Source of the DNA: Mycobacterium sp. Aquia_213
GTDB lineage: Bacteria > Actinomycetota > Actinomycetes > Mycobacteriales > Mycobacteriaceae
Assembly: GCF_026625985.1 (NCBI RefSeq)
Contig: NZ_CP113116.1
Span: 4,154,001-4,218,000 of the forward strand
Direction: 5' to 3'
DNA length: 64,000 nt
Part shown: positions 1 through 8,004 of the stretch, piece after piece
Layout of the letters: each line of letters begins with the position of its first letter
How positions within the stretch are numbered: the stretch's first letter is position 1
Notes under the pieces: generated by a model
Told to the model about the DNA's origin: nothing
What the model saw: the letters and a program-made list of their open reading frames with translations, nothing else
Databases searched by the model: none
Made by a program: the position numbers and the translations under genes

Positions 1-653
1 CCTTTATCGACCCTTCCCAATTCCCATGGCACGAGCGCATCGTCGCGGAGTGGGTCACGGTGCAGTCCGAGCTGAAGGCCATACTGTCGGATGCCGAGAC
101 GATTCCGAGTCACCAGGACATCATCGAGACGGCGAAGCCGATCACCAACGACGATAAATGGCTCAGCCACTTTTTCTACATCTACGGCCAGCGCTTCGAA
201 AAGCAGTGCGAACAATGCCCCGAGACCACTCGCCTGCTGCAAGACATACCGGGCATGAAGACCGCGTTCTTTTCAATCCTGTCCCCCGGCAAGAGGATTC
301 CGCCGCACCGGGGCCCGTATCGCGGCGTCATGCGCTACCACCTCCCGCTCCTCGTCCCCCGGAGCGGCGAATGTGGAATCCGCGTCGGCGACCAGACCGC
401 TAAATTCGAAGAGGGCGTGTCGCTCATGTTCGATGACACGTACGAGCATGAGGTGTGGAATGACACCAGCGAAACCCGCGTGGTCTTGTTCCTCGACATC
501 ACACGACCGATGAAGTTTCCATTCAACATCGTGAATTCGGCGATTATCGCCCTTATAGGGTGTTCGCCCATGGTGCGAAAGATGCGAAAGAAACAGCTCG
601 CATTCGATCGCGGGATCTCGCCGTCGGCCGATACCGTGCGCGCGTCGAGTTAG
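1..653 (+). CDS. Aspartyl/asparaginyl beta-hydroxylase-like dioxygenase (5' end outside window)
   Basis: The open frame runs in from the left edge: codons from base 3 read FIDPSQFPWHERIVAEW, typical of the region just before the catalytic fold, so the GTG at 60 is internal and the true start lies outside. The family uses Fe(II) and 2-oxoglutarate to hydroxylate Asp/Asn side chains or related substrates. The two expected Fe histidines are visible in PPHRGP (codon 306-308) and in DDTYEHEVWND (codon 447-449), followed by an Arg in the position that usually binds 2-oxoglutarate. It converges on nrdF2 with an 8-bp gap. Family assignment is good; the substrate is unknown and could be a small molecule or lipid rather than a protein. 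Confidence 0.8.
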   Translation, partial: FIDPSQFPWHERIVAEWVTVQSELKAILSDAETIPSHQDIIETAKPITNDDKWLSHFFYIYGQRFEKQCEQCPETTRLLQDIPGMKTAFFSILSPGKRIPPHRGPYRGVMRYHLPLLVPRSGECGIRVGDQTAKFEEGVSLMFDDTYEHEVWNDTSETRVVLFLDITRPMKFPFNIVNSAIIALIGCSPMVRKMRKKQLAFDRGISPSADTVRASS

Positions 654-661
654 CGCCGCGG

Positions 662-1636
662 TTAGAAGTCCCAGTCCTCGTCTTCGGTGTTGACGGCCTT
701 GCCGATCACGTAGGACGAGCCCGAGCCGGAGAAGAAGTCGTGGTTCTCATCGGCGTTGGGCGAGAGCGCCGACAGGATCGCCGGGTTCACGTCGGTCTCG
801 TCGCGCGGGAACAGCGCCTCGTAGCCCAGGTTCATCAGCGCCTTGTTTGCGTTGTAGCGCAAGAACTTCTTGACGTCCTCGGTCAGCCCGACCTCGTCGT
901 AGAGGTCCTGGGTGTACTCGACCTCGTTGTCGTAGAGCTCGAAGAGCAGTTCGTAGGTGTAGTCCTTGAGTTCGGCGCGCTTGGTCTCGTCGACCAGCGC
1001 CAGGCCCTTCTGGAACTTGTAGCCGATGTAGTAACCATGGACGGCCTCGTCGCGGATGATCAGCCGGATCATGTCGGCGGTGTTGGTCAGCTTGGCCCGG
1101 CTCGACCAGTACATGGGCAGGTAGAATCCGGAGTAGAACAGGAAGCTTTCCAACAGTGTGGAGGCCACCTTGCGCTTGAGCGGCTCGTCGCCCCGGTAGT
1201 ACTCCATCACGATCTCGGCCTTGCGCTGCAGGTTGGGGTTCTCCTCCGACCAGCGGAAGGCGTCGTCGATCTCGGCCGTCGAGCACAGTGTGGAGAAGAT
1301 CGAGCTGTAGCTCTTCGCGTGCACCGACTCCATGAACGCGATGTTGGTGTAGACGGCCTGCTCATGCGGCGTCAGCGAATCGGGAATCAGGCTGACCGCA
1401 CCGACGGTGCCCTGGATGGTGTCCAGCAACGTCAGCCCGGTGAAGACGCGCATCGTGAGCTGCTTCTCGTTGGCGGTCAGCGTTCCCCACGACGGAATGT
1501 CATTGGACACCGGCACCTTCTCGGGCAGCCAGAAGTTTCCGGTCAACCGGTCCCAGACCTCGGCGTCCTTCTCGTCTTGTACCCGGTTCCAGTTGATCGC
1601 CGAAGCGCGGTCGATCAGCTTCATGTTTTCGGTCAC
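662..1636 (-). CDS. nrdF2: Ribonucleoside-diphosphate reductase class Ib, beta subunit
   Basis: This 324-aa protein is the radical-bearing small subunit of class Ib ribonucleotide reductase; it generates the tyrosyl radical used by NrdE to reduce NDPs. All metal ligands line up with a constant +5 offset to Salmonella NrdF: D72, E103, H106, E163, E197 and H200, with the radical Tyr at 110. The length equals M. tuberculosis NrdF2. The start is GTG (1636), with an in-frame ATG five codons in. A paired NrdR-box promoter lies upstream at 1698-1745. It is separated from nrdHIE by about 9 kb, as is usual in mycobacteria, but here an extra block (1.76-7.9 kb) sits between it and the monooxygenase gene. 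Confidence 0.97.
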   Translation of the reverse strand: MTENMKLIDRASAINWNRVQDEKDAEVWDRLTGNFWLPEKVPVSNDIPSWGTLTANEKQLTMRVFTGLTLLDTIQGTVGAVSLIPDSLTPHEQAVYTNIAFMESVHAKSYSSIFSTLCSTAEIDDAFRWSEENPNLQRKAEIVMEYYRGDEPLKRKVASTLLESFLFYSGFYLPMYWSSRAKLTNTADMIRLIIRDEAVHGYYIGYKFQKGLALVDETKRAELKDYTYELLFELYDNEVEYTQDLYDEVGLTEDVKKFLRYNANKALMNLGYEALFPRDETDVNPAILSALSPNADENHDFFSGSGSSYVIGKAVNTEDEDWDF

Positions 1637-1697
1637 CAGAACCCCACTTCACACACTGTTTTGGCTGCTGAACTGCTTGCTGTTACTCGGACCACAA

Positions 1698-1745
1698 ACA
1701 CTACCCCTGGGGGCCGACAAGCCGGCGCAACACAAGAAGTTGTGT
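1698..1745 (-). promoter_or_regulatory. Paired NrdR boxes in the nrdF2 promoter
   Basis: The distal box, ACACAAGAAGTTGTGT (1730-1745), has 6-bp inverted arms and fits the NrdR consensus acaCwAtATaTwGtgt well. The proximal box (1698-1713) is weaker but starts exactly 32 bp away, and on the coding strand it ends in TAGTGT, a good -10 hexamer. NrdR is the ATP/dATP-sensing repressor of nrd genes and binds such pairs spaced by whole helical turns. The same 32-bp spacing and the same TAGTGT end occur upstream of nrdH. Confidence 0.75.
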
Positions 1746-1761
1746 CTACGTGTCGCAGCTT

Positions 1762-2382
1762 TTAGTCCAATCCGGCGTGTTGCAACGTGTGCGTGAGGCC
1801 GTCTTCCAGCGCGCTCAGCGCGATGTCGGTCAGCCGGCTCAGCTCGTCGATGTCCTCACCACCTTTGCTCATCCACGCTTCCAGCGAGGCAAACACCGCG
1901 GTGGCCAAACTGTGTGCCGCGATGTCGGCGATCATCGCCCCGTCGGCCGTCGGCTTCGATCGTTCGTGGATGAATCGGCTGATCTCGTCGGCGACCTGGT
2001 CGCGCATCCGCCCGATGTGCGTGGTGATGATGTCCTGGTCGAGGTCGCGCGAGCGGATGGTGGCGGCTTCACGGACCATCGCGAAGTCAAAAGGGAAGGC
2101 GTCCACGGCTTTTCGCACCGACGCGGTGATGGGCTCGCCATGCGGGCGCAGTGCCAGCGCGCGAGCGAACCACTCGAACCCGATGTCGTAGTCGGCGAAG
2201 ATCACCGCGTGCTTGGACGGGAAGTGCCGATAGAAGGTTCTCTCGGTCACCCCGACATCGGCGACGATGTCCGAAACGCTGGTTTGGTGCACGCCGTCGG
2301 CGACGAAGCGCTTCATCGCCGCCTGCAAGAGCGCCTGACGCGTGCGCTGACTACGAGATTCCACGTCGTCAGCATCCACCAA
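1762..2382 (-). CDS. TetR family repressor, probably of the divergent oxidoreductase
   Basis: About 206 aa, with a typical TetR N-terminal helix-turn-helix (around residues 12-58, containing TSVSDIVADVGVTERTFYRHF) and an all-helical ligand-binding remainder. The first possible codons are TTG (2382) and GTG (2379); an internal GTG at 2364 would also keep the whole DNA-binding domain, so the start is uncertain. It is divergent from the FAD oxidoreductase at 2457, and the 75-bp gap holds a perfect 16-bp palindrome and a second degenerate copy 20 bp away. That layout suggests autoregulation and control of the oxidoreductase. The ligand is unknown. Confidence 0.85.
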   Translation of the reverse strand: MVDADDVESRSQRTRQALLQAAMKRFVADGVHQTSVSDIVADVGVTERTFYRHFPSKHAVIFADYDIGFEWFARALALRPHGEPITASVRKAVDAFPFDFAMVREAATIRSRDLDQDIITTHIGRMRDQVADEISRFIHERSKPTADGAMIADIAAHSLATAVFASLEAWMSKGGEDIDELSRLTDIALSALEDGLTHTLQHAGLD

Positions 2383-2418
2383 ATGTCACCATTGACGCAA
2401 ATATGTCACATGTGACAT
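2383..2418. promoter_or_regulatory. Tandem TetR operator between divergent genes
   Basis: ATGTCACATGTGACAT (2403-2418) is a perfect 16-bp palindrome. A degenerate copy, ATGTCACCATTGACGC, begins at 2383, exactly 20 bp (two helical turns) earlier and matches 11 of 16 positions. Both lie in the short gap between the TetR gene and the oxidoreductase gene, the expected place for a shared operator. Confidence 0.7.
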
Positions 2419-2456
2419 TGTGCCTCTGTCGACGGATTATCACCGGAGGAGTGAGC

Positions 2457-4037
2457 ATGGCTGACTATGACGCGATCATCATCGGAGCAGGTCACAATGG
2501 TTTGGTTGCCGCGAATGTGCTGGCCAAGGCCGGCGCGAAAGTGCTTGTCCTAGAACGCGCACACTTCCTCGGCGGCATGGCCGCGACCCGCGAACTCTTC
2601 GACGGCTACAAGCACAGTGTCGGCGCCTGGGCCGTGCTGATCTGGCGCCAGGAGATGACCGAACGCCTGGAGCTGACCAAGTGGGGCTTCGAGCTGATGG
2701 ATCAGTGGACATCGACATGTACCTTCGGCGACGCCGAGGACACCCCGTTCGTGATGTACAACGACCTGGAGCGGATGGGACGCCATCTCCTCGAGGATCA
2801 CGGAGCCGACGTCGCGACCGGCCTCGGTGGGTTGTTCGCCCACATCGGGCGCTTCGCACCGTATTTCGTCGACTCGGCGTTCGGCCCGCCGCTGGACATC
2901 ATCGAGGTGATCGCCTCCCAGCCCACGCCGCAGGACCGCCACGACTTCGCCCAAATGTGGTACGGCAGCACGATGGACACGGTCCGCCGCTTCCTGGCGC
3001 CCGACCAGGGCCGCTGCATCCAGGGCTCGCTGGCGGCGATGTCGATCGACGCGTTCGACGGCGGCCCGTGGACCCCGGGCTCGAATGCGTCGACGCTGTA
3101 CCACTACCTGATCGGCGGCGGCAACGTCGAATACATCATGCCGCGCGGTGGCATCGGCTCACTGAGCACCGCGCTGTGCCGGCGCGCCGAGTCGCTGGGC
3201 GCCGAGGTGCAGATGAAGCAGCACGTGAAGGAAATCCTGGTCGAGAACGCCCGCGCCACCGGGGTCGAGTTACGCGATGGCACAACGATTTCCGCTGACG
3301 TTGTGCTGTCGTCGCTCGACCCGTACACCACCTTCGTGAATCTGGCCGGCGCGCAGAACTTTCCACCGGACTACATCCGCAAGATCAAGGAGATCAACTT
3401 CAACCTGGGCTACATTCAGGCCCATCTCACCATTGACCAAGCGCCGCAATGGATCGAGCGCCTGCAGCCCTACCTGCAGGACAACGGGCAATGGTGTCCG
3501 ACCGTCGCTTATGCACCGTCGCCGGAATACATCAGCGACGCGTGGGAGCAGTACCGCAAGGGCATGCTGCCCGATGCACCTCCCACGTACCTGTACATCC
3601 CCAGCATGGTCGACTCGTCGCTGGCGCCCGAAGGCAAGCACAGCGCAACGATTTTCACGCCCTACTTCCCGACCGGGCTGGACGCCGACGAAAACCGAAG
3701 CTGGAAAGAGCAATACGCGGACACCTGCGTGAAAATCTTTGACACGTATGCGCCGGGCTTCGCCGACTCCGTCACCAACCGCGTGGTGTTCTCCAACCGC
3801 TACTTCGGCAGCACCTTCAGCGCACACGCCGGCGACTACTCGCATGGCCTGCTGCAGCCCAACCAACTGTGGACCGGCCGCGTGGTCGAGGGGGCCGACA
3901 AGTTCGCCACCCCGGTCGACGGGCTCTACCTCTGCGGACAGTGCACGCATCCGGGTCCGGGGGTGACAGGCATCCCCGGGTGGAACGGCGCCGAGGCCGC
4001 GCTCACGCACCTCAACGCGCGCGTCGCGCAGGCGTAG
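2457..4037 (+). CDS. FAD-dependent oxidoreductase of the phytoene desaturase/carotene ketolase family
   Basis: 526 aa. The N-terminus carries the dinucleotide-binding motif GAGHNGL (residues 10-16) and the C-terminus the second FAD motif around VDGLYLCGQCTHPGPGV, as in CrtI/CrtO-like and retinol-saturase-like enzymes. The family desaturates, isomerises or oxidises polyprenoid or other hydrophobic substrates. ATG 2457 is chosen because GGAGGA (2445-2450) sits 6 nt upstream; the longer open frame upstream overlaps the TetR gene. It lies alone with the divergent TetR, with no phytoene synthase or lycopene cyclase nearby. A role in carotenoid synthesis is therefore not supported; oxidation of an imported lipophilic compound is equally possible. 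Confidence 0.85.
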   Translation: MADYDAIIIGAGHNGLVAANVLAKAGAKVLVLERAHFLGGMAATRELFDGYKHSVGAWAVLIWRQEMTERLELTKWGFELMDQWTSTCTFGDAEDTPFVMYNDLERMGRHLLEDHGADVATGLGGLFAHIGRFAPYFVDSAFGPPLDIIEVIASQPTPQDRHDFAQMWYGSTMDTVRRFLAPDQGRCIQGSLAAMSIDAFDGGPWTPGSNASTLYHYLIGGGNVEYIMPRGGIGSLSTALCRRAESLGAEVQMKQHVKEILVENARATGVELRDGTTISADVVLSSLDPYTTFVNLAGAQNFPPDYIRKIKEINFNLGYIQAHLTIDQAPQWIERLQPYLQDNGQWCPTVAYAPSPEYISDAWEQYRKGMLPDAPPTYLYIPSMVDSSLAPEGKHSATIFTPYFPTGLDADENRSWKEQYADTCVKIFDTYAPGFADSVTNRVVFSNRYFGSTFSAHAGDYSHGLLQPNQLWTGRVVEGADKFATPVDGLYLCGQCTHPGPGVTGIPGWNGAEAALTHLNARVAQA

Positions 4038-4091
4038 CACCTCGCGGATCACCGCCGAGGCCGCGACGTGCGCTAAGCGGGTCGGCCTCGA

Positions 4092-4688
4092 TCAGATCTG
4101 AGTGATCGTGCAGTCATGGAAACCCCAAAGCTGAATCCTGTCGGCGTCGGTGGTTATCTTGATCTCGACGGGACCGCTCCCACCAGCCGGGACGATGAAC
4201 GTGAACGTGGTGGGTCTGGCGTTGTCCTCGAAGCTGGCTGCCACGCCCGGCCCTGCGACGTGGTAGTACCCCGGGTAGTGCGGTCCTACGGCAATGCTTG
4301 TCGCCCGGCAAGTGACCAGAACCCCTCTCCCCGTCGGCGCATTCGCCAGCGTGAGCCGCAGATACGGCTCAAACTGCGCGTTGCCCGAGAAGGTTCCGAC
4401 CGAGGCGAATGAATTGCTGCCAGCGGTGTAGTAGGCGACGGTCTCGAAATCGAGCCATGCGACTCCGTCGACCGCAGGCCGGCGCGGGCTCAGCGTGGCG
4501 AGGGTCGTGAGCGGGGCAAGATCCAACCCCGGCACCGCGTCGCCCACGGCGTCGAGAATCTCGCGTTGACCGACTGGTACTGCCACCACCGGAACGCGAT
4601 TCACCTGCATGCCAGGCTGCTTCTCAAGCTCTCGCAGGCGAGCAACCAACGCCTTCGGCAGCGAAGCTGCCACACTCAAGTCCGACAT
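4092..4688 (-). CDS. Conserved hypothetical protein, probably beta-rich
   Basis: 198 aa and not recognised. The frame extends much further upstream without a stop, but the real start is ATG 4688, preceded by AGGAGCAGG. The protein opens with a short helical stretch of about 35 residues. The rest is rich in alternating hydrophobic, Gly, Thr and Ser residues, with runs such as VEIKITTDADRIQLWGFHDC near the end, consistent with a beta-sandwich domain. There is no signal peptide or membrane segment. It converges on the oxidoreductase and diverges from the SRPBCC gene; neither relationship gives a function. Confidence 0.65.
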   Translation of the reverse strand: MSDLSVAASLPKALVARLRELEKQPGMQVNRVPVVAVPVGQREILDAVGDAVPGLDLAPLTTLATLSPRRPAVDGVAWLDFETVAYYTAGSNSFASVGTFSGNAQFEPYLRLTLANAPTGRGVLVTCRATSIAVGPHYPGYYHVAGPGVAASFEDNARPTTFTFIVPAGGSGPVEIKITTDADRIQLWGFHDCTITQI

Positions 4689-4858
4689 TTCCTGCTCCTC
4701 TCGTGACACGTAATCCGTTGTCTCGAAAAGATTTATCGCGCAATCGGAACGCGAGATAGCGTAGTCGGCTACTTCATTCGGGCGATTGCGGCCGGTTGAG
4801 CAGGAGTCGGTGATGTGGAATCCGGTGGCCCCGGTCTCTTTGCAGCGCACTCCGCGCG

Positions 4859-4876
4859 ATGTACCATTTGGTACAT
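4859..4876. promoter_or_regulatory. Operator overlapping the -10 box and start codon of the SRPBCC-TetR operon
   Basis: ATGTACCATTTGGTACAT has perfect 8-bp arms around a TT centre. It contains a -10-like TACCAT (4862-4867) and ends inside the ATG at 4875. A repressor bound here would cover both the -10 and the transcription start of a leaderless mRNA. The TetR protein encoded second in the operon is the obvious candidate. Confidence 0.7.
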
Positions 4877-5321
4877 GTTTAACGAAGACAGCATCGAGAT
4901 CGATGCCGCGCCACAGTTGGTATGGGATGTCTTCACCGATGTCGAGCACTGGCCCGACTGGACCGCGTCGGTGACATCCCTTGTCGGACTGGACGGACCC
5001 GGCCTCGCCGTCGGCAACCGGTTCGCGATCAAGCAGCCCGGCATGCAGAAGCTGGTCTGGCGGGTCACCGAGATCGACCCCGGTTTGTCCTGGACGTGGG
5101 TGCAACGCTCCCCCGGCTCGCTGGTGACCGCCCGCCACGACGTCACCGGTCAACCCGACGGCCGCACCCTGGTGCGCCAGCAACTCGACCAAAGCGGTCC
5201 GCTCGGAGCGCTCGTCGGGCGGCTGATGGCCAAGAAGACCCAGCGCTTTCTCCAACTGGAAGCCCGAGGACTCAAGGCCCGATCGGAGCAGCTCAGCCGC
5301 GTCAGTGGTCCGCACCCCTGA
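4875..5321 (+). CDS. SRPBCC (START-like) family protein
   Basis: 148 aa in the Bet v1/START-like helix-grip fold, recognisable from the opening IEIDAAPQLVWDVFTDVEHW followed by a string of beta strands and a long C-terminal helix (LGALVGRLMAKKTQRF). Such proteins bind hydrophobic ligands, and some are cyclases or hydrolases. ATG 4875 has no ribosome binding site but lies 7 nt after a TACCAT -10 box, so translation is probably leaderless. The gene overlaps the following TetR gene by 17 nt and is co-transcribed with it. The ligand is unknown; the regulator probably responds to the same or a related compound. Confidence 0.85.
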   Translation: MFNEDSIEIDAAPQLVWDVFTDVEHWPDWTASVTSLVGLDGPGLAVGNRFAIKQPGMQKLVWRVTEIDPGLSWTWVQRSPGSLVTARHDVTGQPDGRTLVRQQLDQSGPLGALVGRLMAKKTQRFLQLEARGLKARSEQLSRVSGPHP

Positions 5322-5844
5322 CGTTGGCCGGCGCCGACATCTCCTCGACGCGCTGATCGACGAGTTCGCCGACGGCGGCATCGGCGACCGCTCACTGCGC
5401 GAGGTAGCCGGCGCCGTCGGCACCAGCCATCGAATGTTGCTGCACCACTTCGGGTCTCGGGAGGAGCTGCTTCTGGCAGTCGTCGAGGAGGTCGAGCACC
5501 GCCAGATGGGCCTGCTCTCCGAATTGCCGACGGATCCGGCCGAAGGCTTCGCCGCGATGTGGGCGGATCTACGCCGGCCCGAGCTACGCCGGTTGGAGCG
5601 GCTCTTCTTCGAGTGCTACGCGCGCGCCGCCCACGGCGAAAAGCCGTTCGCCCAAATGATTCCCGGCGCAGTCAACGACTGGCTGGGCGCGGTGGTTGCC
5701 ACCGCGGAAGGGCCGCCAAACCCTGCGATGGTGCGACTCGGGCTGGCCGTCACCCGGGGGCTGCTGCTGGATTTGGTGGCCACCAACGACGACGCCGGGG
5801 TGGACGCGGCCGCGAGTGCGTTCGTAAACCTGTTGCGCCGCTGA
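5305..5844 (+). CDS. TetR family regulator, co-transcribed with the SRPBCC gene
   Basis: 179 aa. The N-terminal helix-turn-helix is clear (LREVAGAVGTSHRMLLHHFGSREELL, residues about 32-57) and the remainder is helical. GTG 5305 overlaps the end of the SRPBCC gene, so translation is probably coupled. It is the most likely ligand of the inverted repeat at 4859-4876, which would make the operon autoregulated. The C-terminal part is short for the family but shows no sign of truncation. It converges on the next TetR gene with a 1-bp gap. Confidence 0.85.
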   Translation: MVRTPDVGRRRHLLDALIDEFADGGIGDRSLREVAGAVGTSHRMLLHHFGSREELLLAVVEEVEHRQMGLLSELPTDPAEGFAAMWADLRRPELRRLERLFFECYARAAHGEKPFAQMIPGAVNDWLGAVVATAEGPPNPAMVRLGLAVTRGLLLDLVATNDDAGVDAAASAFVNLLRR

Positions 5845-5845
5845 A

Positions 5846-6418
5846 CTATTTCGCTTTGGGCAACACCGAGATGAGCGTGTCGACGAGTTCCTCGGCATTG
5901 GTGTGCCACTTGTCCAAATCCATGTGGCCGCTCAAATCCAAACCCGTGATGCCATGGGCGCTGGTCAACAGCAGCGCCCCATACCGTCGCGCCTGCGCAG
6001 GACCCGTAATGCGACCCACGACGTCGAGAAACAGATCCTGCGCGCGTTCGGCCACCCGCATCGCCTCGGTCGGGTCTCCCGCCGGCGGGGTGAACATCAG
6101 CCGGTACAGGTGGGGCCGGGTGCGGCCGAGGGTGATCAGCGACAGTAGACCGGAGCGCAACGACTCCTCGGGTGAATCGTCGCCATCGACCAAAGCCTGA
6201 AGGAGGTCGCCCAATTCGCTCAACGCGTTCGTGGCCAGGACCGCGAGCAGCGATTCCTTGTCGGCGAAGTGGCGATACGCCGCCGAGTGCGAAACACCGG
6301 CCCGAGCGCCCACCTCACGCAGCGTGACCGCTTCGACTCCGCCGAGGTCGAGTAGTACCTCCGCGGCGTCGAGCAGCGAGCGGCGGGTCGCCGCGGCACT
6401 CTCCGCTCGTGTCGTCAC
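5846..6418 (-). CDS. TetR family repressor of the divergent SDR
   Basis: 190 aa from GTG 6418. The N-terminus holds a good helix-turn-helix (VTLREVGARAGVSHSAAYRHF) and the middle and end resemble the TetR_C_33-type ligand domain with a conserved HGITGLDLSGHM stretch. An upstream TTG (6457) is in frame, but using it would put the first operator copy (6443-6459) inside the coding region, so GTG 6418 is preferred. It is divergent from the SDR gene, with two operator copies in between, implying control of both genes. Confidence 0.85.
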   Translation of the reverse strand: MTTRAESAAATRRSLLDAAEVLLDLGGVEAVTLREVGARAGVSHSAAYRHFADKESLLAVLATNALSELGDLLQALVDGDDSPEESLRSGLLSLITLGRTRPHLYRLMFTPPAGDPTEAMRVAERAQDLFLDVVGRITGPAQARRYGALLLTSAHGITGLDLSGHMDLDKWHTNAEELVDTLISVLPKAK

Positions 6419-6442
6419 CCGCCGAGCATAGGCCAGCGTTTC

Positions 6443-6491
6443 AGTTGACAATGTCAACTCAAGCGCCTAGCTTCAGTTAACAACGTCAACT
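6443..6491. promoter_or_regulatory. Two TetR operator copies, 32 bp apart
   Basis: AGTTGAC-AAT-GTCAACT (6443-6459) has perfect 7-bp arms. AGTTAAC-AAC-GTCAACT (6475-6491) is the same site with one arm mismatch. The centres are 32 bp (three turns) apart, between the divergent TetR and SDR genes. This is the clearest two-site operator in the window. Confidence 0.8.
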
Positions 6492-6519
6492 CAAAGACCC
6501 GCCCCGGATGGAGACCATC

Positions 6520-7443
6520 ATGAATTCATCGAATCGCGCCGACCGTCAGGAGCTGATCGTCGTGACCGGCGCGTCTACGGGAATTGGCGCGGCGACGGCT
6601 AAAGAGTTGGCGGGCAGAGGTTTTCACGTGCTAGCCGGTGTACGTCGCGACGCCGACGCCGACGCGCTAGTAGCTGACGGGCTTGAGGGGCTAGAACCGG
6701 TCATCCTCGACATCACGATGGAATCGGATGTGGCCGCGGTCGCGGACCGCGTCGCGGGCGACCCGCTGCGTCGGCCGCTGCGTGCGCTGATCAACAACGC
6801 CGGCATTGCGATCAACGCTCCGGTGGAAACCTTGCCGATTGCCCAGTGGCGCAAGCAGTTCGAGGTCAACCTGTTCGGCCACATCGCGATGACCCAGGCG
6901 CTGTTGCCGGCTTTGCTCGTCAGCTCCGGCACCGTCGTGAACATCAGCTCCGTCGGCGGGAAGGTGGTCTTGCCGACGTACGGCGCCTACGCCGGTTCGA
7001 AGTTCGCCCTCGAGGCGGTCAGTGATGCGTTGCGGCGTGAGGTCGCCGAGCTCGGCATCAAGGTGGTCGTCGTCGAACCCGGCGCGGTCAAGACCGAGAT
7101 GGCCGAGCGCGGAATCGCCACCGCGGAGGGACTGTTGGCGGAACTGACCGCCGCCCAACTCGCACGTTACGGCGACCTCGCGGCCGCCGTCACGGCACAG
7201 GCCCGATCGTTCGGCGAGATCGGCGTTTCGAGCGAACACGCCGCGAAGGTGATCGCCAAGGCGGCCACCGCGTCTCGCCCGCGGACTCGCTACACGATCG
7301 GGCGTGACGCCGCGATGCTGGTGCGGATCAGCCGCGTCGTCTCCGACCGGGTGCTGGACCGGATCGTGCGCCTGAACCTGCGGTCCTTTGCCAAGCAATC
7401 AAGCGAACAACCCAGCGCTGCAACGGCTTCGGCCGACGTCTAG
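6520..7443 (+). CDS. Short-chain dehydrogenase/reductase
   Basis: 307 aa classical SDR. The cofactor motif TGASTGIG lies near residue 17-24, the NNAG motif follows, and the catalytic Ser and YAGSK tetrad residues are visible in NISSVGGKVVLPTYGAYAGSK. The PGAVKTEMAERG stretch is typical of the retinol/17-beta-hydroxysteroid-like branch. ATG 6520 is preferred over ATG 6508 because GGAG (6510-6513) sits 6 nt before it. Expression should be controlled by the divergent TetR through the double operator. The substrate is probably a hydrophobic alcohol or ketone. Confidence 0.85.
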   Translation: MNSSNRADRQELIVVTGASTGIGAATAKELAGRGFHVLAGVRRDADADALVADGLEGLEPVILDITMESDVAAVADRVAGDPLRRPLRALINNAGIAINAPVETLPIAQWRKQFEVNLFGHIAMTQALLPALLVSSGTVVNISSVGGKVVLPTYGAYAGSKFALEAVSDALRREVAELGIKVVVVEPGAVKTEMAERGIATAEGLLAELTAAQLARYGDLAAAVTAQARSFGEIGVSSEHAAKVIAKAATASRPRTRYTIGRDAAMLVRISRVVSDRVLDRIVRLNLRSFAKQSSEQPSAATASADV

Positions 7444-7450
7444 CCGATCA

Positions 7451-7909
7451 TCACTCGGCGGTGTGGACGATCAGGACGTCGATCTTGGACCTGCGGGAGA
7501 CCTCCGAAGGGACTGATCCCAGCAGCCGCCCGGCGACGCTGGCGAGCCCGACGTTGCCGACGACCAGCAGGTCAGCATGGGCCTCCTCGGCCAGCTGCAC
7601 CAGCGCGTTGATGGGGGCACCGACGACCGACTTCTCCTCCACGCTCTGGGCCCCGGCTTTGCGCGCCCGGATCGCGGCTTCCCGCAGGATCGCGTAGTAG
7701 GGGGCCTCGCCCACCGTCCGGTAGTCCTGACCGTGGTCGCTCCCCGGCGGGATGGCGTAACGGCCCTTCTCCTCGGGGACGGGGGGATGCGCCGTCGCGA
7801 CGATCAGTTTCGCGCCGTTATCCGCGGCAATCGCGGCCGCGCGGTCCACCGCACGTAGCGACGAGTCCGAGCCATCGGTGCCGACCACGACGGTCTGATA
7901 GGCGCTCAA
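7451..7909 (-). CDS. Universal stress protein, UspA family, ATP-binding type
   Basis: 152 aa single-domain Usp. The C-terminal ATP-binding pattern G-2x-G-9x-G-S is complete in GNVGLASVAGRLLGS, so it should bind ATP. The N-terminal VVVGTDGSDSSLRAV is standard. The start is TTG 7909, supported by a strong GGGAGGGA six to ten bases upstream. Such proteins are usually induced by hypoxia or stationary phase in mycobacteria; no DosR box was recognised just upstream. It converges on the SDR gene. Confidence 0.9.
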   Translation of the reverse strand: MSAYQTVVVGTDGSDSSLRAVDRAAAIAADNGAKLIVATAHPPVPEEKGRYAIPPGSDHGQDYRTVGEAPYYAILREAAIRARKAGAQSVEEKSVVGAPINALVQLAEEAHADLLVVGNVGLASVAGRLLGSVPSEVSRRSKIDVLIVHTAE

Positions 7910-8004
7910 TTTCCCTCCCAGTGTCCCAGACGAAGGCTGAACTCCCAGACTAGGACGAATTGGTATTGGTGAATAGCCTGGGGTTTCTGCCTACTTGGCG
8001 GGGC

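Noticed and set aside
560..1765. Long open frame opposite nrdF2 (about 400 codons)
   Set aside because: It runs antisense to a gene with every catalytic residue in place. Such shadows are expected in GC-rich DNA with G/C third positions; the composition (many V, L, R, G, Q) is typical of an artefact.
2457..4037. Carotenoid biosynthesis cluster
   Set aside because: The oxidoreductase is CrtI/CrtO-like, but no phytoene synthase, cyclase or prenyl transferase gene is near it.
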